NCBI RefSeq assembly: GCF_000725625.1
Contig: NZ_JOHS01000046.1
Span: forward strand, 1-64,000
Length of the DNA: 64,000 bases
DNA from: Streptomyces sp. NRRL F-6676
GTDB taxonomy: Bacteria > Actinomycetota > Actinomycetes > Streptomycetales > Streptomycetaceae
Direction of reading: 5' to 3'
Each line of letters opens with the position of its first letter. Within the stretch, counting starts at the first letter, position 1. Position numbers and translations under genes: made by a program. The notes beneath the pieces are model-generated. The model ran no database searches. It was not told the origin of the DNA and was given only the letters and a program-made list of their open reading frames with translations. Positions 1 through 12,038 of the stretch are shown in pieces.

Positions 1-3000
1 AGAGTTTGCCGGGTCCGGGTGGGTTGGCGGTGGGGTCGGCGTGGGGGTCGAAGCGTTCGGTGTGGAGGGTGGCGTGGGGTGCGTGGGGGCGGAGGTGGAA
101 CCAGGCGCCCTTGGTGACCGGTTCGGTGACGCGGGGTGCGGGTTCCTGGTTCCTGTTGGTGGGTGCGGGGCGGTGGCGGCCGTCGGGCTGGGTGCTGGGG
201 GCGTCGCCGGCATGCCGGGGCGCACTCGACGTCGTGTTGGTGTGCGGGAGCGGGGGCGCGGTGGTGGCGTTGTAGTGGTCCCGGTCGGTGTAGTGGACCT
301 CGATGACCCGGTCGGCGGTGGGTGGGTCGACACGGACCACGCTGCCGGGGCCGGTGCCATCGGGGTTCGGGGACAGTACCTCCACGCTCAGGTCCAGGGT
401 GTCCGCCAATAGGGGCAGGAACATCTCGCCCATGTCGGTGCCCCACGCCGTGTTCCAGTTCCGCACCGTCGCGATCGCCTGCGCGTGCTCCGCGTCGGTG
501 AAGGGCGCGGGGCTGTCGACGTAGCCGGAGGTGAGCACCAGGCGCAGTTGGTCGTCGGACAGGTCGTTCAGCGCGGGCAGCCGTCCGGTGTCCCGCAGAT
601 GGGCGAACATGTGCGGGACGCCCGGGTCCGCCGGGCCGGTCACGCCGTCCTCTCGCAGCGCGGCCCGGTAGCGCGGAGACACGTCGTCGAGCTGGTCCGG
701 CGACCTCACCCCGTCGATGCCGTACTGCTGGAGAGCGGCGAGGAGTTGGGGCCGGTTCATCGTCGCCGTCCGCGTGGTGAACGTCCTGAGCATGCTCTGC
801 CGGGCCTGGCCCACCACGGTGTGCGGCAGCGGACGTCCACCGTTGTGTGCGTCGCGGAGCCGGTTCTCGGCGAGCGTGCGGAGGAGGTCCGACGTGATGG
901 AGAGCTGGCGCCGGCCCGGAGTGCTCGGCGAGTCGATCGTCGCCATCGCCTCCTCGATGAGCGCCGCGCGCACGTCGTCCGGCCGGCTCAGCCAGGCGTG
1001 GGTGCTCGGTGAGGCGCTGCTCAGTCCGGGCAGCCGGTCGCGGACGCGTGTGGGGTCGGTACCGATGAAGCTGTAGAGCAGGCACCGGCCGTCGCCGGGG
1101 GTCAGCACGGTGTGGCCGCGCGGCTCCCGCACCTGGAAGGGCTCCGGTGCGGGGGGAGTGGCCGCGGTGCCGTCCCCGGCGGTCGTCTCCTTGGCCTTCC
1201 CCTTGCCGTTGTCCTTGCCCTTGTCCTCGTCCTTGCCGTTGTCCTTGCCCGCGTTCTTTTCCTGGTCGGACGTGTCGTTGTTCTTGTCGGTGTCGTCCTT
1301 CTTGTTGGTGTTGTCGTCCTTGCTCTTGTCGTGGGTGTCGTCGGTGTCGCCGTCGCCCGGCGGGTCGGTCTTCGGAGGCCCGGGGGGTGTCGACTCCGGG
1401 ACGGTGATCTCGGTGCCCGTCACGGAGTGGTCACCGGTGTCCGACCCTTCCGGTGCGACGGAGCTCAGGTCGCTGTCGGAGCCGTCGTCCTGCCCGGGGG
1501 CCGGGAAGTTGCCGGTGGAGGGGTTCGCCTCGCGGGGCACCCCGGAGCCCGGCCAGCGCGGGGCGGTGGCGGCCAGCGTCGTGCGCGAGGTGGGCAGGGC
1601 CGGGGGCGCGGAGGACAGCACGAGTGCCGTCGCGGGCGACAGGTAGAGCTGCGCGACGTTCCGCCAGGAGTCGGCGTCGTCACGCCGTGTGGTCGCGGCG
1701 GTGACGTCGGAGTCGATCTGGTCGAGCTGCTGCTGTGCCCGGTCCTGGGACTCCTGCGCGTCGTCCCGGACCAGGGCCTGGTGGCCGGCCAGCCCGCGTT
1801 TGCCGTTGGCGTCCGACCGCAGGTCGTTCGCCGTGGTCCGTACGCCGGGGAGCTGCGCGCGGGCGTCGTTCAGCGCCGGCTCGTCGCGGGTGAGGACGGC
1901 CTCGGTGTCCTGGAGGTCCTTGCGGTCCTGCGTCAACTGGCCGCGTACGTCACCGAGTTCGGTGGTGAGCCGCCGTACCTCGTCGGTGGCCGCCTGGATC
2001 TGCCGCTCGAGCCCGGGATCGACGGTGGGGGTGGCGTCGGTGTCCGGCGTGGGATCGGTGTCCGACGTGGGGTCGGTGCCGGACGCGGGGTCGGTGCCGG
2101 ACGCGGCATCCCCGCTCGGCCCCTTCGCCGCCCGATTCTGGAGGTCGGTGAGGTGGTTCCGGGCCGCGTCGAGTTCGCCGCCCAGGCGGATCTCCCGCTG
2201 TTCGCCGTTGTCGATGGACGCGGTCAGGGGCGGGATCTTGGCCCGGGCCTCGGTGACGGACGTGGACAGCTCGCCGATGCGCTCCGTCAGGTCCCGCAGG
2301 TTCTGCTCGGCCACGTCGGCGGCCCGCTCGGCGTCGGTGGCGGCCTGGTCCGCCTTGTTCGCCGCGTCCTTGGCCGCGTCGAGCCTGTCGGTCGCCCGCG
2401 TCAGCGACTCCACCGCGTCCGTCCGCAGGCCGTGCAGCTCGTTGAGGTCGGCGAGCGCCTGCTCGTGGTCGGCCGTGGCCGCGTCGAACCGGTTGGCCAC
2501 GAAGTCGAAGTCCGCCCACGCCCGGTCGAGGGCGGGATCGCCCGTCGTGGTGCCGGACGGCGTCGCCCCGTCCGTGCCCGGGCTCGTGTTGGCGACGAGC
2601 GTGCCGTCGGGGTTGAACGACCAGACGCGCAGCCCCTCCGGACCCCGTGTGACCAGCTCCACCGGGTGCCCGGTCGAGCGCGCCGTGCGGGAGGCGCCGT
2701 ACAGGGAGAGGGCCAGCCGGGAGCTGTCCGGGTCGGTGCCGGTCGCCACCCAGAACTGGTAGCCGCTGTCCTTGGGGTCGACGCCCCGGGCGAGGGCGGC
2801 CGGCAGCTCCCGCAGCGGGGTCGACGCCCACTGGTCCGGGGAGGTGCCGGGCCGGTTGGCGGCCAGCAGCGCCGGCAGGTCGTACACCTGGGCGACCGGC
2901 CGGGGCGGGGTGATGCCGTGGCCGAGCGCGTCGCGCTCCTCGATGCGGAGGGTGGCGGTGCCGGTGACGTGCCGTACGCCCTCGGGGCCCGAGACCTCGA

Positions 3001-6000
3001 TGTGCACATCGGCGCGCACCTCGTAACTGTGGGCGCTGCGCCCCTCCTTGGGCACGCTGGTGCTGCCGTTCTTGAGCCAGTCCCGGCGGGTGCCGGACAC
3101 GGTGCCGCCGAAGTTGCTCGGATCGGCGGGCCGTTGCAGCACCGGCGGGGTGGCGCCGAGGAGGTTGCGGTCGGGGTCGTCGGCGCTCAGCACGAACGGC
3201 AGGGACACCCCGGTGGTGGTGTCGCCGCCGGAGAGCGTGCTGCTGTTGTCCAGGGTGATCCGCAGCCGGTCCAGGGTCACGTCACCGCTGTTGGTGACCA
3301 CCCTGGGCCGGTACAGCGACACCGTCAGGGTGGGCCGTTCGTCCGGTTCACCCTCCAGCGGGAACGCGCCCGGCATCGACGGCATCATGCCGCCGACCTG
3401 ACGCGGGTTGTCCAGCGACACGGTGCCGGCCTGGAGCATCTCGCCCAGCCGCACCGACGCGTTCTCCTCGGAGGTGGAGGCCGGCCGGGCGCGCCAGCCG
3501 CGGCCCGTGGCGGGGTTGGTCTCCTCCAGGGCCGTGTACAGCTGGTCCCAGGCGTCGAACCCGTACACCGGGGTGCTCCCGGTGGGGTGGAACAGCTCCT
3601 GCTCGCGCAGCGGGGGCGGCGCGGTGCTGTGCGTACGCCGGGGATCGGACGCGGACACCGAGGGGGCCACCGGCGGACGGGAGGAGTCGCCGGTGGCGGC
3701 GTCGGCCGCCTCGCTGCCGGTGAACCGCAGACTCACCCGGGCCGGGACCCGCGCCTGGTCGCCGAGCGCGCCACTCAGCGTGCGGCTGATCCAGCTGCGG
3801 GTCCCCGCGTCCGCGTCGTCCCACGCCAGGAAGCCGCGCTGGACGAGCGCGCCCACCACGTTGGGCGGCCAGTCCGTGACGAGGGAGGTGCGGACGGTGG
3901 CGGTGAACTCGTACTCCAGATCGTCGAAGTCGGCGGCGCTGTCGGTACGCAGCCAGAACCGGTCCTCGGCGGTGTGGTTCCGTTTGTCGATCTTGCTGGT
4001 CGCGGAGACCAGATGGAACGAGGGACCGACCCGGTCGGTGCGCTCGTCGTCGTGGGGCCGGGTGAAGCGGGCCATCGGGTTGAAGGTGTAACGGTGCTGC
4101 CGGCCGACCGTGTCCGACGTGGACACGCCCGACGCCGTCTGCGAACCCCACTGCTCCATACCGGACTTGTCGGTGGGCACCGAGGTGCCGCGGATCTTCT
4201 GCCGCTCCTCGCGGGTGGAGGTGGGCCGCGCCGAGAGGGTCACCTCGACCAGGGCCGCCCCGCCGAACCGGTGGTGCCGGAAGGCGAACCTGGTCTGTCC
4301 GTTGCCGCGCCCGATCAGCGCCCGCTTGCCGGACACGCCGGTGTGGTCGGCGAGCAGGGCGGCGACGCCGGACAGATAGGAGGCGTGGCCGGGCGTGGTG
4401 GCGCCCGGCGCGAACCGGTCCACCAGCTGCCGTACCTCGTCGTGGAACCGGTTGCGCTGCTCGACCGGCCTCGGCCCCGTGCTCAGCTCGGTGACCGAGC
4501 TGACCGAGGCCAGACCGAGGGTGCCGTCCTGGATGTACCGGCTGGGCAGCGGCGGCTCCTGCTTCTCCTCGGGCTCCTTCTCGGGGGGCAGCCCCTGGAC
4601 GCCGCCCATCCACCGCCGGTCGCGCCGCAGCTGGTTCTCGGTCATCAGGAACTGCAACCCGTCCGGCACGTCCACCGCGAGGGTCACGTCCCCGTTGGGG
4701 CCGACGCCCACGGAGTTGGCGAACACGTTGCGGTTGCCGGAGCGGACGGTGAGGAGATAGGTGACGTCCGCCGTGACCCGGTGCTGGTGTCCGGCCTGGG
4801 TGGGCACCCGGTTGGTGACCGTGGTGGACGTGAGTGTCTCGGACTTGTCCGTCTTGCGGTCGTACTGGTAGCGCCCGGACGGGCTGAACCGGGACGGCCG
4901 GCCGCGGTCGGGGCCGACGGGCTGCGCCGTGGACGGCGAGCCGTCCACGCCCGGGCTGGGGCTGGTGAAGAACTGCTCGCCGTCGCCGTCGCCGTCCTGC
5001 CCCGAAGCCGGACGCGGCAGGTTGTTCTGGGTGAAGGTGCCTCCCACGCCGAACTGGTGACTCTTGCCGAACCCCTTGAGCTGCTGCGCCGAGTCGGCGG
5101 AGGAGATGCCCGTCTCCAGGTACTGGTTCAGGCTGTGCGTCAGCCGGGGCGTGTGGGCGATCGCCCGGATCTCGACGGAGACCTGCCGGTCGGAGCCGAG
5201 CCCGGGCAGCGTCAGCCCCTCCAGCACATAGGTGCCGCCGAAGAGCTGGTGGCCGCGGGCGGTCAGCGACGCGGGGGAGAGGGAGGTGGCGCGGGACTCG
5301 GCGGCCACGGTGGTGGGGTCGGCGGCGGAGTTGCCCGTCAGCGAGGTGGTGAGGAAGGTGGCGAGCCGGTTGAAGGCCCGGGAGACCGGTCCGGGAACGG
5401 AGGGAGTGGCGGCGGGCGCCGGGGTGTTCGTGTCCGTCGAGGTGTCCGGGGTGTCCGGGGTGTGCGAGGTGTCGGACGGGCCCGACGTGTCGGACGTGGG
5501 CGGAGCCGTCGGTATGTCGCCCGTGACGATCCGGCCGAAGCCGTTCTGTAGCGCCCCGGAGCCGCGCACCACGTCGACCAGGGCGTCGTCCGGTATGCGC
5601 ACGACGTCCGGCCGGGGCGCGCCGTTCTCGTCCGTCATCCGCAGCCGGTCCAGGTCGAGCTGCGAGACCGGGCGGACGGTGAACGGCCGCTCGGCGGTGG
5701 GCTCGTTGGTGGTGTCGGTGGTGGACGCGCCCTCCGTGGCGGGGACCGCGAGGGGCAGGGTCCGCCCGTGCGGCACGGCCAGCCGGACCGTGCCCCGCAC
5801 CCCGTGGTACTCCGGATCGGGGCCCATCTCCAGATCGTCGGGGGCGTGCGGTACGGGCTCCGGGGCGCCGAACCTGATCCGCGGTTCGGCGCCGGGGCCC
5901 TCGTACAGGTCGAGCGTGAGGAGCGCCGGCACCTCGAACACGTGGGTGTCCTGGTCGCCGGTGCTGATGAAGAACTGGTCGTGGCCGACCGTGGTGGCGG

Positions 6001-9000
6001 TGGTGTTGCCGAGTGTGGTGTGGCCCGTGAACTGGTAGTCGCCGGTGCCGCTCGCGGTCCAGGTGCGTCCCGGCAGCGGGATGGAGGGGCCGCCGCCGAA
6101 CCCGCCGCCCAGCCCGTAGGTGTTGCCGAGCTGCCCGTTGCCACCGCCCGCGAACTGCGTCACGCCCTCCACCTGGATGCCGGGCAGCACCCTGGCGTGG
6201 GTGACCGGCCGCCCCGGGTCCCGGGCGGCGCCCAGGACCAGCCGCACCCGGCGCCGTCCCGTCACCGAGGGGATCTCCAGGAACAGCGAGTGGCCGCCGT
6301 CCACCATGGAGTCGGTCGCCGCCCGCAGCCCCAGCTGGGACCGCAGCTCCCGCAGCCGCCGCAGGTTGTTCAACTGCGCCTGCACCAGCGTCTCGTCGGG
6401 CAGCATGCTCCGGGGGGTACGGGACGAGGGCGGCAGCAGACCCTGGTCGCGCAGCCAGGTCTCCGCCTCGTCGAACAGCGTGTCCGCGTGGTTCACGCCG
6501 AGCGGCGCGGTCGACTGCCCGATCGACTCCAGCGAGTCCAGCTCCCGCGGCAGCCGGCGGACCTCGTCCTTGGCCTTGTCCGGCGCGTGCCCCTCCGCGT
6601 CCGCGCGGCTGAGCACCCGCAGATCGAGACCGTGCGTCCAGGTGCCCGGCGCGTAGGTCGCCGTGCTTCCGTCGGGCCGGATCAGTGTGAGCGTGTAGGT
6701 GACGTCCGTCTCGGTCAGCAGATGGCCGCGGTTGGTGCGCACCGCGTGCATCGCGGCCGCGAGCGAGCTGGTGCCGAACGCGTTCTGCGCCGCGATGCTG
6801 GCGCTGCCCTTTCCGGCGAGACTGCCGCCGACGCTGCCGGTGGCGTCCGGATGGCCCTGCCGGGTGTCATGGGTGAAGGACGGGCCGATGCTGCCGGTGA
6901 AGGCGACCCCGCTGTTGAACGCGGTCTTCTGGTCGTTCTTCACCGTGTTGACGAGGTGGCTCTCCAGGTTGATCTTGCCGTCGATGCTCTTGGCGACCCG
7001 GTTCCGCGGCGCGACGACCGCGTCCAGCCGCACCATGCCGACGGCCCGGCCGTGCGCGTCGGTGAGCACCGGTGAGTACAGCCCGCCGTCGAGCTGCATG
7101 GGCAGCGTGCCGCGCAGCACCGGCTCGGACAGGAAGTCCGCGAGCTGGGAGGAGGCCGTGGCGTCGAGGTCCGTGCGGAACTCGTGCGCGGCGCCCTCGT
7201 ACAGGCGGCGCGGGTGCAGGACGGAGTCCACGCCGAAGATCGGCAGGGTGCTGGGGTGCGCGGCCTCGGGCAGTGCCTGGGACGGGTTGTCGTGCGCGTC
7301 CACCAGATGCTGCGGGAACCAGATGGTGAGCGGGCCGTGCTGGGCCGCCGGGCCCCAGTCGTGCGCCGGGTCCACGGGCGGCGCGACCGTCGATCCGGGG
7401 TCGGGAGCGGTGTCGGCGCCGGTGTTCGGGTCGCTTCCGGTGGTGGTGGGCGGCGCCGTCGGAGGTGCCGTCGGGGGCGCGTCCACCCGCACCTGCCAGT
7501 CGCCGGTGAAGTCGTAGGCGCGCGAGGGCTCGTTGCTGCGCTGGGCGCTGGTGGTCTGCACGACGTGGGTGACGGTGGTGGAGCCGTCCGCCTGGTTGTG
7601 GGTGAGCGTCGCGCCCAGCGACAGGTCCACCGCGCGGACCGGGCCCGCGTGCTCGATCGGCAGCGAACCCGTCCACGGCACCGGAAGGGTCGAGAACGTG
7701 CCGGACTGCTGCGCCGAGACGCTCTCCCGGGTGCCCTGGCCGCGCCGCTCCACATGCTTGTCGGGGTCACTCGTGTCAAGAGTGCCCTGCCGTGCGGAGG
7801 GCCGCCTCTTGCTCAGCGCCAGCCGTACGTCGACGTCCCGGTCCCTGCCGTCGACGCGCAGGGTGATCCGGTGACCGCCCAGACTGCGCAGATACGGCAG
7901 ATGCAGCGCCATCCGCTGGGCCGACAGCACGTCCTGGAGCTGCGTCAGCACCGGGTCGCCCTCGGCCGGGTCCGGCCGGTTCAGCGCGGCGATCACCTGG
8001 CGGTGCACCGCGTCCACCACGTCCGGCGAGATCGGGTTCACGTACACCAGGCCGACCTGGCCGTCGTGACGCCGTCCGTAGCCGCCGAGGTAGGAGGGGC
8101 GCCGGCCGCCGTCCGGCTCCGGTGCGGTCGTGGTGTCGTCGGGCGATGTCACGGTGATGGTCGGTATCACCGGCGTGACGGTGTCCGCGGGCGGGTCCTG
8201 CGCAGGGGGCTGCTCGGTGTCCTCCGGCGGGGGCGGCGCCGCGGAGGTCGTGTCGACGGGGGCCGGAGGCGGGGCCGGCGTGGTGTCGGTGACCGTGTCC
8301 GTGGTGGTGTTCGGGAGCGGAGCGGGCGGGTTCCCCGTGCCCGGGGCGGGCAGGCTCGACGAGGTGGTGATCGGCTGAGGGACGTCGGCCGGCGTCGGTT
8401 CCGTCGTTCCGGTGCCGCCGCCGCGGACCCGGACCGGGAGTCCGAGGTCGTTGCGGAGGCGGTCGGCGAGACCGACTGCCGGGAGTCGGCGAGCACGGGG
8501 TGCAGTTCCAGCGGCAGGACCAGCCCGGCCGCCGAGTCCCAGGCCTGCCGCACGGTGCCGGGATCCAGGTCCGGCCGCGACTGGGCGAAGTCGTCGTAGG
8601 AGTTCTGCCACAGCCGCTGGGAGGCATGGGACGCGACGGTGTCCAGGCCCTCCGGCCATGGACCCGGCCGGTTCATCAGCACCTTCACCTGGTCCACGGG
8701 GTCCAGCCCGCTGTCGGCCAGGGACACCCGGCCGTCGCCCAGCGCGAACTGCGTGTGCAGATCGGGGCCGACGGTCACTCCCGCCGCGGTGACGTCGTCC
8801 CGGGTCACCGTGATGTCGGGGCCCAGCTGCGCCGGCAGGCCGTCGGGGAGGTCGTCGGCGGTCACCTGCGAGGCGATCCACTGCCGCTGTGTCGCGTCCC
8901 GCTGCACGACGGGGGCGGGCGCGGGGTGCGGGGAGGCGACGACCGGGGCGTACGGGTCGACGCCGAGGTCCCGCAGTCGGTCCACGGTCCCGGCCAGTTG

Positions 9001-11655
9001 CTGCCCGGCCTGCTCCGCCCGCTGATTCGCCCGGTCGAGTGCGTCGAGGTCGCGGCTGCTTCCCTCGCCGTTCTCCACCCGCGTCCGGATCCGCTCGGCG
9101 TCGTTCGCCGCGTCGGTGAACTCCCGTACGGCGTCGGCGTGCCGGTCCCGCGCGTCGGCGACGTCCGTGACGTCGGGGTCGGACGACAGCTCCGGCCCCT
9201 TGCCCTTGCCGGTCACACCCTGCGGGGTGTTGGTGTGCGTCGGCGTGCCGTGACTGGTCGTGGCGACGGGGGCGTTGATGCCGGACGTGTCGTCCGTCGC
9301 CGTGGTGCTCGGCGTGTCGTCCCTCGTGCTCGACGTGCTCGACGTGCTCGTCGTGTCGTTCGTGCTGGACGTGTCGTCCGTCGTGCTCGTCGTGCCGGTA
9401 TGGCTCGTCGTGCTCGGTGTATCGCTCGTCGTGCTGGACGTGTCGTCCGTGCTGGACGTGTCGTCCGTGCTCGACGTGGCGTCCGTGTCCGGTGCCGAGT
9501 GGTCTGACTGTCCCGGCGCGGGCGTCCGAGTGCCGGTGCCGGTGCCGGTGCCCGTGCCCGTGCTCGTGCCCGGCGTCGGGGACCCGGTGGATCCGGTGGA
9601 CCCGGTCGACCCCGTCGGCCCGGTGGACGGCGAGGTGTGTGGCAGTGGTGCGCCGGTGGTCGGCAGGGGTGCGCCGGTGGTCGGCAGTGGTGCGCCGGCG
9701 GTGTCCTCGGGGCCGGGCGAGCCCTTGGACTGGTCGGTGTCCGGACCCCCGGTGTGCGCGGCCGTCTCGTCGTCGCCGAACAGACTCTCGGTGTCCGTGT
9801 CGCTGTCGTTGTCGCCGAGGGGCCTGTCGAAGACGCTGTCGGTGTCGGTCTCGGCGTCGCTGTCGTCGAACAGGCTGTCGTTGTCGACGTCGTCGTCGAA
9901 AAGGCCGCTGTCGTCCTGGGTGCCGCCCGGCCCCTGCGAGGTCGTGGACCCGGGCCGTACCCCGCCCCCGGCCGGGACCGTCCCCCCGTGCGGGGCGCCG
10001 TTCCCGGGCTGGGAGGCGCCGTTCCCGACGTGCGGCGCGCCGTTCCCGGTGTGGTCGTCCCCGGTGAGGCCCTGGGACGCCTTGGGGCCGGCACCGTTGA
10101 CGTGCACCCCGTCCAGATGCCCGCCGTCGAGATTCACGTCGCCGAGCTTGACGTCACCGAGGTCGACGTCGTCGAGGTCGACGCCGGACGGGCCGCGACC
10201 GGTGCTCCCGTTCTCGTCGAGGTCCAGGTCGTCGAGGCCGCCGGACTGCGTCTTCGGGGAGCCGGTCCCCGGACGGTCCTGGCTGCCGCCGCCCGTGGAC
10301 GACGTGCCGCCGGGCGGCGGCGTGAGGGAGGGGCCGGGGCCGAGGTCGGGGGAGTCCTTGCCGTCGCCGGGGTTGTCGGACGAGTGGCCGGAGGAGGAGT
10401 CGTTGTCCTCCGAGCCCGGGATGTCCGTGCTGCTCGTCGTGTTGACGTTGGGCGGCTTGTTGATGTTGAACTTGCCGCCGAACGCCGCCGCGCCCTGGCC
10501 GAGATGGCGTTCGCTCACCGAGCTGAGGCCGCCGCCGAGGAACGTCATCGGCCCCTCGGTGGGGAAGTGGAAGATCGCCGCCGTCGCCTGCTCGCCGAGC
10601 GCCTCCGCGCCGCCCTCGGCGAGGAAGTGGTGGATGTCCTCGCCCAGTTCGTGCTTGAACCGGTCGATCGGGGTCGGCTTCGGCTTCGGCACCGGGGTGA
10701 AGTCGGGCGTCGGGACGGTGTTGGGTCCCGGACGCGGCTTCGGCTCCGGCGTCGGGTCGGGCTTCGGCTCGGGCGTCGGGTTCGGCTTGGGTTCCGGGCC
10801 GGGCTTCGGATTCGGGTGCGGATGGGGCTCGGGCGTCGGGTTGGGCTTCGGCTTCGGGTTGGGCGTGTGGTTGTTGAGGTTGTTGTCGAACTTGTGGTTG
10901 AACTTATTGCCGTCGCCGGTCAGGTCCTTGAACAGGTTGCTGTTCGTCAGGTTCTTGAAGTTGTTCTTCAGACCTTTGAGGATGTCGTTCAGGAACCCGT
11001 GGAACAGACCGGTGAACGCGCCGAAGACACCGTCCTGGATGATCTGGTTCCAGTCGAACCCGTCCGGCCTGCGGCCCTTGGGCGCGCCCAGCATCATTCC
11101 CAGCCGGACGGCGAAGGTCTGGAACGCCTCCTCGAACATCTCCGAGAGGCTGGGCAGCGCGTGGCTGCGCTTGAACAGCCACTGCATCACCGTGAGGATC
11201 GCCACCCGGCTGCGCGCCTTCGCCACGGCGGCCTGGCTGGAGGCGGTGCCGCCGGTGAAGATGGACAGCGCCATGATGATGGCGAGTTCCAGCAACAGCG
11301 TGATCAGCTCGGCGATGATCTGCCACTTGGCCTCCATGATGTCCATGGAGGACTGCGTGCGGGACTTCTCCAGGTCGTCGAGCTGCTTGGCGAAGTCCTG
11401 GAGGTAGTTGACGCCGCCGTCGTCGAGGAACATGTGCATCGCGCGCACATAGTTCGCCCCGACCTTCGGGGGCAGGGACCGGCCCACGCCCCCGGCGGTC
11501 GCCCCGATGACGTCCGACAGGTCCCGCATGCGCCGGGCCAGCCGCCCGTACGGTTTGCCGTTGGCGTAGGCCATGTCCTCGTCGGCCTGGAGCATCTTCT
11601 CGCCGATCAGCACGAACAGCAGATTGTTCAGCTGCGGCGAGACCTGGATGCTCAT
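1..11655 (-). CDS. Giant WXG100-like ESX-associated protein with OTU-like domain (3' end off the left edge; apparent frameshift near 8475)
   Basis: The reading frame starts at ATG 11655 and, after a one-base frame break near 8475, stays open to the window edge, giving more than 3,880 residues. The N-terminal ~250 residues are helical and WXG100-like with one hydrophobic stretch, resembling the N-terminal regions of large ESX substrates of the CpnT type. Then come a Pro/Lys repeat linker (about 10660-10880), Asp/Leu-Gly-Asp-Val and Ser/Thr/Asp repeats (about 9280-10240), a conserved block ending at the frame break, long beta-rich regions, a coiled coil (about 1700-2480), a Lys/Asp linker (about 1200-1350) and an OTU-like domain (about 230-1130). 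It lies 18 bases after the 119-residue WXG-like gene, last in the minus-strand ESX block. I infer a secreted effector or surface protein; the C-terminus is not visible. Read without the shift, the first frame continues as an Arg/Pro-rich shadow to a stop at 8167. Confidence 0.75.
230..1130 (-). other. OTU-like cysteine protease domain within the giant protein
   Basis: In the open frame the protein reads [10 protein letters not shown] (Cys codon 1082-1084), matching the Asp-Gly-x-Cys nucleophile motif of OTU (ovarian tumour) proteases. About 270 residues later it reads HYTDRDHYN (His codon 275-277), matching the C-terminal catalytic His region. Between them is a Trp-Gly...Glu segment followed by a hydrophobic strand, as seen before the OTU His. 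The Cys would be near residue 3,520. The family cleaves ubiquitin or Ub-like isopeptides in eukaryotes; in bacteria OTU-like domains occur in effectors and polymorphic toxins. Assignment is by motif only. Confidence 0.6.
8466..8486 (-). other. Apparent single-base frameshift in the giant protein
   Basis: Upstream of here the frame reads a typical protein ending [14 protein letters not shown]. Continuing in that frame gives Arg/Pro-rich nonsense. Moving one base gives [19 protein letters not shown] followed by Pro/Thr linkers and thousands of bases of sensible protein. One missing G in the CAGTCGG context near 8475 explains it. It may be a sequencing error, a true mutation or, less likely, programmed frameshifting; no slippery heptamer is evident. 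Confidence 0.75.
9280..9715 (-). repeat. Low-complexity Thr/Ser/Asp and Gly-Ala-Pro-Leu-Pro repeats in the giant protein
   Basis: The region encodes reiterated DDTSST-type units (about 9290-9480), a GTGTGT run (about 9536-9565) and three copies of a seven-residue TTGAPLP-like unit (about 9640-9700). At DNA level these are short tandem repeats of 15-21 bases. They look like a flexible linker between the N-terminal ESX-type region and the coiled-coil and later domains, and are likely sites of copy-number change or assembly error. Confidence 0.7.
10655..10885 (-). repeat. Pro/Lys/Glu repeat linker in the giant protein
   Basis: Encodes [13 protein letters not shown] alternating proline units over about 75 residues, preceded by an Asn/Lys-rich helix ([15 protein letters not shown]). 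Alternating Pro linkers of this type are extended and rigid, consistent with a spacer after the N-terminal WXG100-like module. Confidence 0.65.
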
Positions 11656-11673
11656 CGGTGGAGGACCGGGCCG

Positions 11674-12033
11674 TCAGCGCTTGCCGCCGTGCGAGCCGCC
11701 GTTGTTGGTGTTGATGCGGGAATCATTGATGGCGTCGAGCACGCCGTTCTGCGTGCCCACCACGCTCTTGGTGTTCGCGATCGTGCCGTCGCCCGCGCTC
11801 ACCAGCGCGTGCACCAGGGCCTCACCGGCCGCGATCGAGCCCTCGCGCTGCTCCTTCTCCTTGGGGATCATCTGCTTGGCGTAGCTGTCGGACTTGCCCG
11901 GCCAGCCGGCGGTGGCCGACACGTCGGCGACGAACTCGCCGAACATCTCGTTGGCCATCTGGCTGATCAGCTCGATCTGCCGGGTTCCGGCCATCAGCGC
12001 GCTGGGGTTGGCGAAGTACGCGTTCTCCGTCAT
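11674..12033 (-). CDS. Small WXG100-like ESX protein
   Basis: 119 residues with a predicted helical hairpin. A Gly-Trp-Pro-Gly turn near residue 43 stands where the W-x-G of WXG100 proteins would be, and the C-terminus is Asn/Gly/His/Lys-rich and disordered. The start ATG has a good ribosome site (GGAGGACTGAGGACG) five bases past the stop of the YbaB-like gene, so the two are probably translated together. The giant protein follows 18 bases later. I infer a helper or partner that pairs with the WXG100-like N-terminus of the giant protein, as small Esx partners do, but no partner is proven. Confidence 0.7.
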   Translation of the reverse strand: MTENAYFANPSALMAGTRQIELISQMANEMFGEFVADVSATAGWPGKSDSYAKQMIPKEKEQREGSIAAGEALVHALVSAGDGTIANTKSVVGTQNGVLDAINDSRINTNNGGSHGGKR

Positions 12034-12038
12034 CGTCC

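Noticed and set aside
1112..5551. A 1,479-codon plus-strand open frame opposite the giant gene
   Set aside because: Val/Gly/Arg-rich, with no recognisable motif; it is the codon-aligned complement of the real minus-strand frame.
9280..9715. CRISPR-like or VNTR non-coding repeat
   Set aside because: The repeats are in frame within a coding region and encode linker residues; no spacer structure.
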